Below, one piece after another: positions 56,863-64,000 of a stretch of 64,000 nucleotides of DNA. The notes below the pieces were generated by a model that was not told the DNA's origin, ran no database searches, and was given only the letters and a program-made list of their open reading frames with translations. The translations under genes and the position numbers were made by a program. Positions within the stretch are counted from its first letter, which is position 1. Each line of letters starts with the position of its first letter. Origin of the DNA: Frigoribacterium endophyticum (GTDB lineage: Bacteria > Actinomycetota > Actinomycetes > Actinomycetales > Microbacteriaceae); contig NZ_JAAOYV010000002.1 of the NCBI RefSeq assembly GCF_011759585.1, positions 1,299,510-1,363,509 of the forward strand, read 5' to 3'.

Positions 56863-57654
56863 GTGGACGTCTTCCTTGGTAACCCAGCTGGTCGCCTGTA
56901 CCGCTTTCTCGAATTTTGTAGGCAGCAGGACGCGAATGCGACAGTCTTGGCCGGCTGGTCGCACTATCTGGGTATGCAAGAGGCCCCTGCCGCGGAGGTA
57001 GTCGCTGCCATCGCTCCGTTGCTCTCCCTGCCTGACGCCATTGAAGATTTGCTTTACGACCTCCCGGACCATGAGGCGCATAGAGAAGATTTTGGAGAGG
57101 CTCTTGCGCAGGCCCGAGGCGCTCTCTCGTGCTGCCTTATTCTCAATGAGCCCATGAGGCAAATGCACGGCATGTACGACAGGGGAACCGTTACAGCGTT
57201 GCGAATGTGTAGCCGAACCCTAGAAAGGGACCACTATTCCGCGGTGGCGGCCGACGAACAACTCGACGAAGTGCGCCAGCGCGCGTCTGAACTGATCAAC
57301 GCGATCAACGGAGCCAGCGGCCTGCCCCAAGCCGTTCGAACCACCCTGCTGGGGTATGCACATGCGGCCCTGCGCGACCTTGACCTATTCAACATCAGGG
57401 GCGTCGATGCTCTCGTTGATGACCTAGACCGTTTCCGTGGCCAGGTAAGCCGTGATCCCGGTCTCGTGAGCGCGATCGCCCCCAATAGAAACCTGTGGCA
57501 GTCAGTGGTTCGTTTCTCCGAGGCGCTGCTCGTGATAACAAGTCTGGTTCACAGCCCGCTGGCGATTATTGATGACGTACACGACTATCAGGCTGAACTG
57601 ATTGCTCCCACGATGGTTGTGGCGCCGTCAGAGAGCGCAAAAGGGCAGGAGTAG
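56863..57654 (+). CDS. Helical protein of unknown function (island)
   Basis: 263 residues from GTG 56863. Predominantly alpha-helical with no membrane segment or signal peptide. Notable features: DVFLGNPAGRLYRFLEFCRQQ at the N terminus, a Cys-Cys pair in GALSCCLILNEP, and the hydrophobic FSEALLVITSLVHSPLAIIDDV near the C terminus. No family recognised. Flanked by gene-poor DNA inside the island. A coding call rests on length and codon periodicity. Confidence 0.68.
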   Translation: MDVFLGNPAGRLYRFLEFCRQQDANATVLAGWSHYLGMQEAPAAEVVAAIAPLLSLPDAIEDLLYDLPDHEAHREDFGEALAQARGALSCCLILNEPMRQMHGMYDRGTVTALRMCSRTLERDHYSAVAADEQLDEVRQRASELINAINGASGLPQAVRTTLLGYAHAALRDLDLFNIRGVDALVDDLDRFRGQVSRDPGLVSAIAPNRNLWQSVVRFSEALLVITSLVHSPLAIIDDVHDYQAELIAPTMVVAPSESAKGQE

Positions 57655-57997
57655 CGCGCTGCATGCACCGCCGATGTTCCGTCAGGCAAGCCGGATCCGC
57701 TTGATCGGGTACACCGCTGTCCCTGATCAGTTCGAAGTCGGTGGGCTAGACGTGGCAGCCAGCTAAGAGGGCGCGGAAAATTACACGCTCTCTCGGCTTG
57801 CCATACATTAGCCCCGCGTCGGATGAGGCCGTACTGGGGAGGAATCAACTAACGAGCAGCCGTATGCGGTGACCCTCTCCTCCTCCGTATTTCGGGGGCG
57901 GGGTGAGTGGACCAGACGCTGTCCTCAATCTTATGCGGAACGCCTTCACCAATGCCAGATGTGCCGCACTCCCCGGGCGCCCAGCACTTTGAGATTA
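57655..57997. other. Right part of the island, no gene
   Basis: Mixed-composition DNA without a supported gene. The junction with native sequence should be near 57998, where dehydrogenase homology begins abruptly. Confidence 0.5.
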
Positions 57998-58366
57998 GCG
58001 GGTCCTTGACCTGACCGACGGGCTGGGGCGGATGTCCTCCACAAGTGCACGAGCGCCTCCTCCGTGTTTCAGTCCAGCGCCGAGCTCGTCCGTCGCGGCG
58101 GCACGCTCGCCCTCCTCGGGTATCCGGTGACCAGCTCCGAGGTGTCGTACGGCGACTGGCAGAGCCGCGAGCTCACCGTCGTCGGCAGTCTCGCCTACAC
58201 GCACTCCGACTTTGTCGGCGCCATGCGCGCCCTCGCCGACGGCTCCGTCGACGCTGGCCCGCTGATCAGGGGCACCGTCGGGCTCGCCGAGCTGCTCGCC
58301 CTCCTCGAGGAGCTCGACAGCGGGGAGACCCCGCACGCGAAGGTGCTCGTCGCGCCGAACGGGTGA
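57998..58366 (+). pseudogene. C-terminal fragment of a zinc-type alcohol dehydrogenase
   Basis: In frame from 57998 the translation reads VLDLTDGAGADVL, then SAELVRRGGTLALLGYP and ends HAKVLVAPNG: the last part of the Rossmann fold and C terminus of an MDR-family dehydrogenase. The catalytic zinc domain and the GxGxxG region are missing; an in-frame TAG precedes at 57995. Truncation probably occurred when the island inserted or recombined. A short product from GTG 58064 could in principle be made. Confidence 0.72.
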
Positions 58367-58405
58367 CCCCCCCCGAGCAGCGCACATCACTGCCAAGCTG
58401 ACCCC

Positions 58406-58801
58406 ATGGATCCGGTCGTCATCATGGGGACGCGCCCGGAGGGCGTGACCGTCCTCGACGTCGAGCGCTTACCGCACGAGGACGGCGAGCAGGTGCTGGT
58501 CGAGATCAGCCGCGGGGGCCTCACCGCGGCTCGCTGGGTCTTCTTCTTCCACGACGCGCCTGAGGTCGTCCGCTACTTCTCCTCCCTCTCCCGGCACTGG
58601 CGCGGGTGGCGTGGCACGAGGGAGTGGAAGAGCCTGGAAGGCGATCTCGAGATCCAGGCGACCCACACCGGGTCTCACGTCGACTTCGTCGTCTCGCTCC
58701 GCTCCGAGCCGTCCTGGCGGTCCGAGATCAGCCTCACCGTCGCGGCCGGCACCGACCTCGAGCGGATCGCCGACGTCCTGGCGACGACCCTTCCGACCTG
58801 A
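58406..58801 (+). CDS. Small hypothetical protein, DUF6228-like
   Basis: 131 residues from ATG 58406. Beta-rich with the signature WRGWRGTREWKSLEGDLEIQA, then HVDFVVSLRSE. I believe this is DUF6228, a family of small actinobacterial proteins with no known role. 40 bases after the dehydrogenase relic; normal G+C. Confidence 0.72.
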   Translation: MDPVVIMGTRPEGVTVLDVERLPHEDGEQVLVEISRGGLTAARWVFFFHDAPEVVRYFSSLSRHWRGWRGTREWKSLEGDLEIQATHTGSHVDFVVSLRSEPSWRSEISLTVAAGTDLERIADVLATTLPT

Positions 58802-58851
58802 GGGGACGGCGACGTGACGGGTGTGGGGGAGTGGGCCCGCGACTCCTCGGG

Positions 58852-59283
58852 TCAGCCCCGGTCGGGAACGCAGGGGGCGTCGTCGCCGAAGGCCTCGGTG
58901 ACGCGGCGCACGGCCTCGGGGGTGCCCCACTGCTCGACGTGCTCGCAAGCGCGGTCGGCCCGGGAGGCGTACATGCCGAAGACGCCGACGTCGACGTAGG
59001 TGTAGTCGTGGACTCCGACGGAGCGGGCGCCGGTGCCGGGCTCGTCGGGCAGGTCGATCACGGCTCCGTCGGGGAAGCGCATCTCGACTCCGTGCGGCGC
59101 ACAGGTGGGCAGGGCGTCGGTCGAGAGGTCGGCCACGATCACCGGCTCGTCCGTGCTGCACCACGGGATGTCCGTCTCGGCGGCCGTGAGGGTGAGCGGC
59201 ACGTCGGGGTCGGCCCTCACCGCGAGCACCAGCAGGCCCAGGGCGAGGAGGAGCACCGCCGTGATCCCTGCGAGGAGCTTCAT
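58852..59283 (-). CDS. Exported or membrane-anchored small protein with four Cys
   Basis: 143 residues. N-terminal signal or anchor (LLAGITAVLLLALGLLVLAV), followed by a soluble domain with Cys at about 42, 60, 112 and 137, enough for two disulfides. No family recognised. It is downstream of the sigma-factor operon on the same strand, with an 83-base gap. Confidence 0.72.
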   Translation of the reverse strand: MKLLAGITAVLLLALGLLVLAVRADPDVPLTLTAAETDIPWCSTDEPVIVADLSTDALPTCAPHGVEMRFPDGAVIDLPDEPGTGARSVGVHDYTYVDVGVFGMYASRADRACEHVEQWGTPEAVRRVTEAFGDDAPCVPDRG

Positions 59284-59365
59284 GAGGCGAACCTAGTGCT
59301 GGGCCGGGGGCGAGGGAGGCACTGGTCGCCTGACCCGCGCCTCCTGTGCTCTGGGTGATCGCCGG

Positions 59366-60337
59366 TCAGGGCGCTCGGTCGACGACCGTCCTCGTCACCG
59401 AGGTCTGGGCGGTGACGGTGCCGGCCGGCGCGCCGTAGGCCGCCTCGAGCTGCACGACGCGCTCGCCGATCAGCTCGCCGGTGCTCGGGTCGATGACGAT
59501 GTCCTGGCGCTCGGACCTCGTCGGCTCCTCCCGACCGAGGGCGACCCCCGTCACGCCGTTGATCGTCACGTGCTCGTCGACGATCTCGATGCCGGGCACG
59601 AGCGCCGCCGCCCCGTAGAGCGCTGACCGCAGGTCCGCCGGTGCCGTGCCCGTCCGGAGGAGGTCCGTGATCGCGACCCAGGTGGCCTCGTCGCGGCTGT
59701 TCGACCCGCCGTCGTAGCTCGCCACCAGGTGGTCGTAGAGCTCCTGCGGGTCGCGCGGCAGGTCGGCCGTCGCCGGGTCCGCGGCGGGCGTGCCGTAGAA
59801 GGCGCCGTCGCGCGCTCGCCACGTGCCGTTCGTCTCCGGGCTCTCGACCCGGTTCTCCTCCGCGACCTGTTCCGCGTCGTCGCCGTAGAAGGTCGTGGGC
59901 TCGTGGTCTTCTCGGACGAGGGTCCACTCGGCGGCGGGGTCGCCCGGCTCGTACACGGTCGACGTCGACGGCACGAGGTACGTGACCATGTCGCCGGCCC
60001 TGTTCTGCCCGACGGTGGCGTAGACGGCCTCGGTCGTCGTGCGGAGGAACTGACCAGGTGCGACCACAGGATCGGAGGCGGTGACCGTCAGTGCCGCCGC
60101 CTCCCGCAGCAGGGTGGCGGCCTGTGCCTCGTCGCCGGCGCGGGGGAGGACGATGCTCCCGACGACGACCGCGGCGACGACGGCCGTCACCACCGCGGCG
60201 TAGACGGGACTGCGGCGCTGACGCCGTGCTCGCGCCGCACCTCTCTCCGCCTCGAGGGTCGCGACGGGGATGCCGTCCAGGACGCTGCGGCGCATGGTGG
60301 TGATCTGCTCGTCGGTGGGGCCGAGGGTCGTGGTCAT
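59366..60337 (-). CDS. CU044_5270-type membrane protein, probable partner of the ECF sigma factor
   Basis: 323 residues. Cytoplasmic N-terminal 45 residues, one membrane helix (VYAAVVTAVVAAVVVGSIVL), and an extracytoplasmic beta-rich domain. The family (CU044_5270) is regularly encoded after ECF sigma factors and may act as an anti-sigma or sensor. Its start overlaps the sigma-factor stop as ATGA, a strong sign of stoichiometric coupling. Confidence 0.82.
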   Translation of the reverse strand: MTTTLGPTDEQITTMRRSVLDGIPVATLEAERGAARARRQRRSPVYAAVVTAVVAAVVVGSIVLPRAGDEAQAATLLREAAALTVTASDPVVAPGQFLRTTTEAVYATVGQNRAGDMVTYLVPSTSTVYEPGDPAAEWTLVREDHEPTTFYGDDAEQVAEENRVESPETNGTWRARDGAFYGTPAADPATADLPRDPQELYDHLVASYDGGSNSRDEATWVAITDLLRTGTAPADLRSALYGAAALVPGIEIVDEHVTINGVTGVALGREEPTRSERQDIVIDPSTGELIGERVVQLEAAYGAPAGTVTAQTSVTRTVVDRAP

Positions 60338-60903
60338 CGGAGTCCTTCGGTGTGCGGTGTCAGGGTGCTTCGGAGTGCCTGGCGGAGGCGGCTGAGACGG
60401 TTCCGGACGGCGCCGTGCGTCGCGCCCAGCGACTCGGCAGCCTGCTGGTAGCTCAGCTCCTCGACGACGCAGAGGCGGTAGAGCTCCTGGTCGACGGGGG
60501 TGAGCAGCTCGACGGCGTCCTGGATCGACCGGGCCAGCTCACGGTCGATCGCGGAGGCCTCGGGGCCTCGGGCCTGGTCCGACGCGTCGTCGAGCAGGGC
60601 CGTGGTCCGTGATCGCTGCCTCGACCTGGCGAGGCTGAGGTTGCGGGTCACGACCAGCAGCCAGGGCAGCATCGACGTGTCGAGGATCTGCAGGTCGTCG
60701 CGTTTCTTCCAGGCCAGCGCGAACGCCTCCTGGGTGATGTCCTCCGCATCGGCCGTGTTCCGCACGATGCGGAACGCGTACCGGTAGACCGGGCGGACGT
60801 GGTCGTCGTAGATCCGGCCGAACGCCTCGCGATCGCCGCTGCGCGCAGCTGCGAGGCGCGCCCTGTCGGCGCTGGGTGGCGCAGCCCCCTGTGTGTTCCT
60901 CAT
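60334..60903 (-). CDS. ECF-type RNA polymerase sigma factor
   Basis: 189 residues. Region 2 near residues 25-95 (FGRIYDDHVRPVYRYAFRIV, DAEDITQEAFALAW) and region 4 near 130-185 (ELSYQQAAESLGATHGAVRNRLSRLRQALR). No extra C-terminal domain. Target promoters unknown. First gene of the pair with the CU044_5270 protein. Confidence 0.93.
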   Translation of the reverse strand: MRNTQGAAPPSADRARLAAARSGDREAFGRIYDDHVRPVYRYAFRIVRNTADAEDITQEAFALAWKKRDDLQILDTSMLPWLLVVTRNLSLARSRQRSRTTALLDDASDQARGPEASAIDRELARSIQDAVELLTPVDQELYRLCVVEELSYQQAAESLGATHGAVRNRLSRLRQALRSTLTPHTEGLR

Positions 60904-61002
60904 GACTCGTAGTGTCGGCGGGGGCGGGATCGTCTCATGATCGGCTCCGGGCGCACTCGTGGCACTCGTTCGCCCTTGCGTGGAGGTGCCTTCCCGGGCT
61001 TC

Positions 61003-62484
61003 CTAGGCGGTGACCGCTCCGGTCCGGTGAGTCTCGGGCCAGCGCCCGACGGACTGGAAGAACTCGGTCGCGTCGGCGGAGTCCTTGAACTCCAAAAGGT
61101 TGCCGACCTTGCTCGCGAGGACGTCCCGTACTTCCCCTGGCGTCGCGAAGAAGAACTCCTTGCGGCTGTTCGCCTGGTTGAGGGCCCGCCCGGCGAAGTG
61201 CCGGTGCAGCTCGGTCTCGAGCGTGACGGCGTCCTCGGAGAAGTAGATGGTGTGGATGTCGAAGCGGAACGGGACGGACGCCCCGCCGAGCTCGTGGACA
61301 CGGTCCGTCGGCTCCAGCCGTCGCGTGAGACCGATCTTCACGACGCCCTCACCGAACGCTCCACGGTTCGAGATGACGTAGACGTAGCCCGCCCGGATGT
61401 TGGCGGCGCGGTAGTCGTTGTCGACGATGGCCTGGTCGATCGCCGCGAGCCGCGACTCGAGATCCCCGTCCGGCGTCCCGGTCGCCTGGAGCTGCGCGAT
61501 CGTCTGCATGAGGAGCGTGCGCTCCTTGTCGAGCTGCGCCCTCTGTTCTTTGAGCTCCTTCTCGACCCGCGCCTCCTCGCGGAGACGGGCGCGCTCCTCG
61601 CGCTGCTCCTCCTTCTCCTCCTGCTTCTTCATCAGCCAGTCCGCGGTCAGCTCGATCTCCTCGAGACGCAGCGCGTGGTAGCTGTCGCTGATGAACATCG
61701 CCATCATCACGCCGAGCTTGGCGATGGCGTCACGAGATGCCTCGAGGCGCTTCTTGGCGGTGTGCACGTTGCCGAGCTTGAGGGTGCGAATGCTGTTCTC
61801 GGCCTCCGCGTTGTAGGCGCGCAGCATGAGCTTGGAGAGGTCGTCGGTCATCTTGCGACCCTTGGCGAGCGAGTTGTCGAACGAGAAGAGGTTGGACTTC
61901 TCGATCGCGTGGCCCTCTCGGACCAGTGCGGCGTACCGAGCCTCGACGTCCTTGAGCCTGGGCAGGTAGGCGGCCGCGTCCTCCAGGGGGTGGTGGTAGC
62001 GGTAGATGCCGACTTCCTGCAGGACCTGCGCGTCGTTCAGCTCGACTGCGTCGGAGACGACCACCGGAGCCGGAGCAGGAGGAGCGGCAGGTGCCGGAGC
62101 GGGCGGAGCCGCCGGTGAGCTAGAGCGCGTCACCTGCTCCATCATCTTCAACTGGCGCCGGAGGACGACGTTCTCGGCCTCGAACTGGTGAGCGCGAGCC
62201 TCAGCGTCGGGTCGACCGTCGAGGGAACCGACACCGGACGTGCTAGCGGCATGCTGTTGAGATGCGCCGTGGCCAGACGAGGCGGGCACGGTGGGCGCCG
62301 GCGCTCGAGGCGGTGCAGGCGGCACCACGGCCGGCGCCGCACCGCCCTCCTCGATCCACAGCTGCCAGCCACCGGGCACGGGAGGCCAGTCGGCTGGAGG
62401 CGTCCATCCGGCCGGGGGCTTCCATCCCGACGGGACAGGAGGCCAGCCGGGCGGAGGGTTGAACCGTCGCTCTCCGATCGTCAT
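61003..62484 (-). CDS. DUF4041 plus GIY-YIG nuclease protein (SNIPE-like)
   Basis: 493 residues. 1-45: Pro/Trp repeats (GWPPVPSGWKPPAGW); 88-115: short coil; 120-140: Pro/Ala linker; about 150-335: DUF4041, with LAKGRKMTDDLSKLMLRAYN and a long EEKEEQREERARLREE coiled coil; 365-446: GIY-YIG nuclease of the T5orf172/MUG113 type (GYVYVISNRG, KIGLTRRLEPTDRVHEL, RKEFF). Predicted catalytic residues Y367/Y369, R388 and E443 are present. This domain pair has been reported as an anti-phage nuclease (SNIPE, from memory). No membrane helix is seen. ATGA overlap with the upstream gene. Confidence 0.88.
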   Translation of the reverse strand: MTIGERRFNPPPGWPPVPSGWKPPAGWTPPADWPPVPGGWQLWIEEGGAAPAVVPPAPPRAPAPTVPASSGHGASQQHAASTSGVGSLDGRPDAEARAHQFEAENVVLRRQLKMMEQVTRSSSPAAPPAPAPAAPPAPAPVVVSDAVELNDAQVLQEVGIYRYHHPLEDAAAYLPRLKDVEARYAALVREGHAIEKSNLFSFDNSLAKGRKMTDDLSKLMLRAYNAEAENSIRTLKLGNVHTAKKRLEASRDAIAKLGVMMAMFISDSYHALRLEEIELTADWLMKKQEEKEEQREERARLREEARVEKELKEQRAQLDKERTLLMQTIAQLQATGTPDGDLESRLAAIDQAIVDNDYRAANIRAGYVYVISNRGAFGEGVVKIGLTRRLEPTDRVHELGGASVPFRFDIHTIYFSEDAVTLETELHRHFAGRALNQANSRKEFFFATPGEVRDVLASKVGNLLEFKDSADATEFFQSVGRWPETHRTGAVTA

Positions 62485-63728
62485 GACCGACGGACGCCGG
62501 AGCCGTCGACGGCAACCAGCGCAGACGGGTTCTTCGCCACGGCGGCACCGAGGTGCTGCAGCGTGGCCAGCGGCACGACGCCGCTGAGGTCGATCTCCAT
62601 GAAGCTGTCACGCGGGGCAGCGACGGCGATCAGGGGGATGAACGCCGGGCGACCGGTCGCCGGGTCGTTGGTCTCCGGGCCGATCTCGGCCGAGATGGTC
62701 TGGATTATGCCCCGGCGGTCAGCCTCGAAGATCTCGTGGAGCGACCGCAGGGCCACCTGGTGGAGGGCCCCGGCGTAGCGCTCCTTCGCCGCCGTCTGGG
62801 TGAGTTGGGTCTCCGTGATCTCGTCGCTCGCCTTGACGTACCGGAAAGCCTTGATGGTGCGCAGGGCCTCGGGCGCCGGCACCGTCACGCGCAGCCGCAG
62901 CTCCGCGGTCTCCGGGTCGAACTCGGCCTCGTGCTCGACCGGGAACGAGTCGGGGTAGACGGAGTTGGCGAGCACGATGCCCACGTACTCCTTGACCGCG
63001 TCGACGGCGCCGTAGGCGAGGCCGGCGATCAGGTCGTCGATCGAGGAGTTCTGCCCGGACGCCTTGGACTCACGGAAGCGGCACGACGCTTCGTAGCGCT
63101 CGCGCTCGACCGCGAGCAGCTGGACTCGACCGGCCTCGAGCTCCGCGTGCTCGCGAGCGGCTTCGGCGTCGCGGCCCGGGATCCAGTCCCGGTACGCCTC
63201 CCACTGGCTCCAGGCCTGCGCGAACTCGGCCTGCGCCCTCTGCTGCGCCTCGTCGAACTTCTTCTTCTTGCCGAACATGCCGGTGGGCACAGGAGGCTCG
63301 ACGTAGACCGGGGCCGGGGGGACCGGCGTCGGCAGCGGTGGGACGAGAGGTGTCTCGAGGTCCCAACGGGGGAAGGGCGGGTGCTCAACTCGGACCTTCA
63401 GGCTCTCGAGGTCGACGAAGTCGTCCACCTCGAGGGTGGCGGCGAGGAGCCCGTCGATCTCGGCGTACTCCAGCGCCAGGTCCTCGTTGAGCTCGTCGAC
63501 CTCTGCCGACCGCAGTTCGACGTAGGCTGCCTTGGCCTCGCGCTCGTACCGCTTGCGCTCCGCCTCACTGGCGCGGTCCGCGGCGGCGTTCGCCCGCTCC
63601 TGCGCGGCTCTGGCGCGCTGTGCCTGAGCGCGGGCCTGGGTCTGTGCCCGTGCCGCCGCGTTGGCGCGTGCCTGCGAGAGGCGCTGTTGGTGCTGCATCT
63701 CCGCGAGGATCCCGCGTCGTCGTGCCAT
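62481..63728 (-). CDS. Coiled-coil partner protein of the GIY-YIG nuclease
   Basis: 415 residues. 5-110: very Ala/Arg/Glu-rich coiled coil (QARAQAQRARAAQERAN); proline-rich spacer with FGKKKKFDEAQ near 155; second coil 160-225; and a C-terminal mixed domain 230-410 containing GLAYGAVDAVKEYVGIVLAN and RYAGALHQVALRSLHEIF. Similar proteins in actinobacteria are sometimes labelled restriction-system proteins, but no catalytic motif is visible. It is first in a coupled two-gene operon; function unknown. Confidence 0.8.
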   Translation of the reverse strand: MARRRGILAEMQHQQRLSQARANAAARAQTQARAQAQRARAAQERANAAADRASEAERKRYEREAKAAYVELRSAEVDELNEDLALEYAEIDGLLAATLEVDDFVDLESLKVRVEHPPFPRWDLETPLVPPLPTPVPPAPVYVEPPVPTGMFGKKKKFDEAQQRAQAEFAQAWSQWEAYRDWIPGRDAEAAREHAELEAGRVQLLAVERERYEASCRFRESKASGQNSSIDDLIAGLAYGAVDAVKEYVGIVLANSVYPDSFPVEHEAEFDPETAELRLRVTVPAPEALRTIKAFRYVKASDEITETQLTQTAAKERYAGALHQVALRSLHEIFEADRRGIIQTISAEIGPETNDPATGRPAFIPLIAVAAPRDSFMEIDLSGVVPLATLQHLGAAVAKNPSALVAVDGSGVRRS

Positions 63729-63758
63729 GCCCTGATCTCCATCGCTCGTGAACGAAGC

Positions 63759-64000
63759 TCACTGTACTGAACAATTCCGCTCAGTACGGAACGCCTGTTC
63801 GGGGGTCGGCGACCGGCCTGCGAGGTCGATGCTGTTCGGCCCGACGGCCGAGATCACCAGGTCGAGGTGGGCCAGGAAGCGGGGCACGCTCCCTCGCTCA
63901 GCCCCGCGGGCAACGCATGTTCGCAGGCGAACGACTCGTCGGCCGGAGGCCCCAACGCCCAGTTGCCATTTTGAGGGGTCGAGGGCTCCTCCTGGGCCCT
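63759..64000 (-). other. Possible C-terminal end of a partial gene at the window edge
   Basis: One minus-strand frame stays open from the window edge to TGA 63759 (79 codons, with VPRFLAHLDLVISAVGPN). A second frame is open to about 63856 and reads NGNWALGPPADESFACEH. Neither can be identified, and the two overlap, so at most one is real. Confidence 0.22.
63764..63787. promoter_or_regulatory. Operator-like inverted repeat upstream of the nuclease cassette
   Basis: GTACTGA and TCAGTAC separated by 10 A+T-rich bases (ACAATTCCGC), 36 bases upstream of ATG 63728. Spacing and symmetry suit a dimeric repressor; no regulator gene is visible inside the window. Confidence 0.5.

Noticed and set aside
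54237-58366. Integrative element with integrase and attachment repeats
   Set aside because: No integrase, transposase or tRNA gene, and no clear direct repeat could be found by eye at the borders.
58064-58366. Intact small gene starting at GTG 58064
   Set aside because: Homology to the dehydrogenase continues upstream of this codon in frame, so it is the tail of a truncated gene.

Overview
The window is a high-G+C actinobacterial chromosome segment centred on the replication origin. Gene order, GTG-rich starts, the DUF3566-tRNA-Ile-tRNA-Ala string behind gyrA, the class E sortase and the PASTA kinases point to the order Micrococcales, most likely the family Microbacteriaceae. I cannot name a genus from sequence alone.

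Layout. 1-8.5 kb (+): a cell-wall and cell-division signalling cluster, fhaA (3' end only), fhaB, pstP, rodA, pbpA, pknA, pknB, mostly joined by overlapping stop/start codons. 8.6-12.2 kb: a minus-strand glutamine amidotransferase, a small membrane protein and a class E sortase, then crgA (+), then rhomboid protease and cyclophilin (-). 12.3-13.3 kb: a small membrane protein gene and a repeat-rich intergenic region. 13.3-24.7 kb (-): tRNA-Ala, tRNA-Ile, DUF3566, gyrA, gyrB, DUF721 (DciA-like), recF, gnd, dnaN, the oriC-type spacer with DnaA boxes, and dnaA. 25.1-30.7 kb (+): rpmH, rnpA, yidD, yidC, jag/khpB, rsmG, parA, parB, with four parS sites between 28.8 and 31.5 kb. 31.5-39.7 kb (-): D-Ala-D-Ala ligase, a PLP aminotransferase, trxA, trxB, murJ and a DUF6049-type secreted membrane protein. 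39.8-44.8 kb (+): CCA-adding enzyme, an orphan sugar-binding protein, then rpsF-ssb-rpsR-rplI. 45.1-51.6 kb (+): a ribose-type operon (LacI regulator, rbsA, rbsC, rbsB, rbsK, rbsD) lying between rplI and dnaB. 52.8-54.2 kb: dnaB behind a second cluster of DnaA boxes.

54.24-58.0 kb is an accessory island: visibly lower G+C, sparse genes, a decayed N-terminal piece of a restriction-type helicase, two convergent single-pass membrane proteins, one unknown helical protein, and a beheaded alcohol dehydrogenase at the far edge. 58.4-60.9 kb returns to normal composition with small hypothetical genes and an ECF sigma factor coupled to a probable regulatory partner. 61.0-63.7 kb (-) holds the most interesting accessory unit: a coiled-coil protein translationally coupled to a DUF4041 plus GIY-YIG nuclease (SNIPE-like domain pair), a strong candidate phage-defence cassette with its own palindromic operator-like site.

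Most core genes form one conserved origin-proximal neighbourhood: DnaA/DnaN/RecF/Gyr/DnaB/SSB handle replication, ParAB-parS segregation, YidC/YidD membrane insertion, and the kinase cluster with RodA/PBP/MurJ/CrgA peptidoglycan synthesis and division. Recurrent sequence signals not explained by genes are an over-represented 10-mer (GGAGGCGCGG), a family of long GAACC-ended hairpins bracketing the rbs operon, and an 18-bp repeat whose arms covary.
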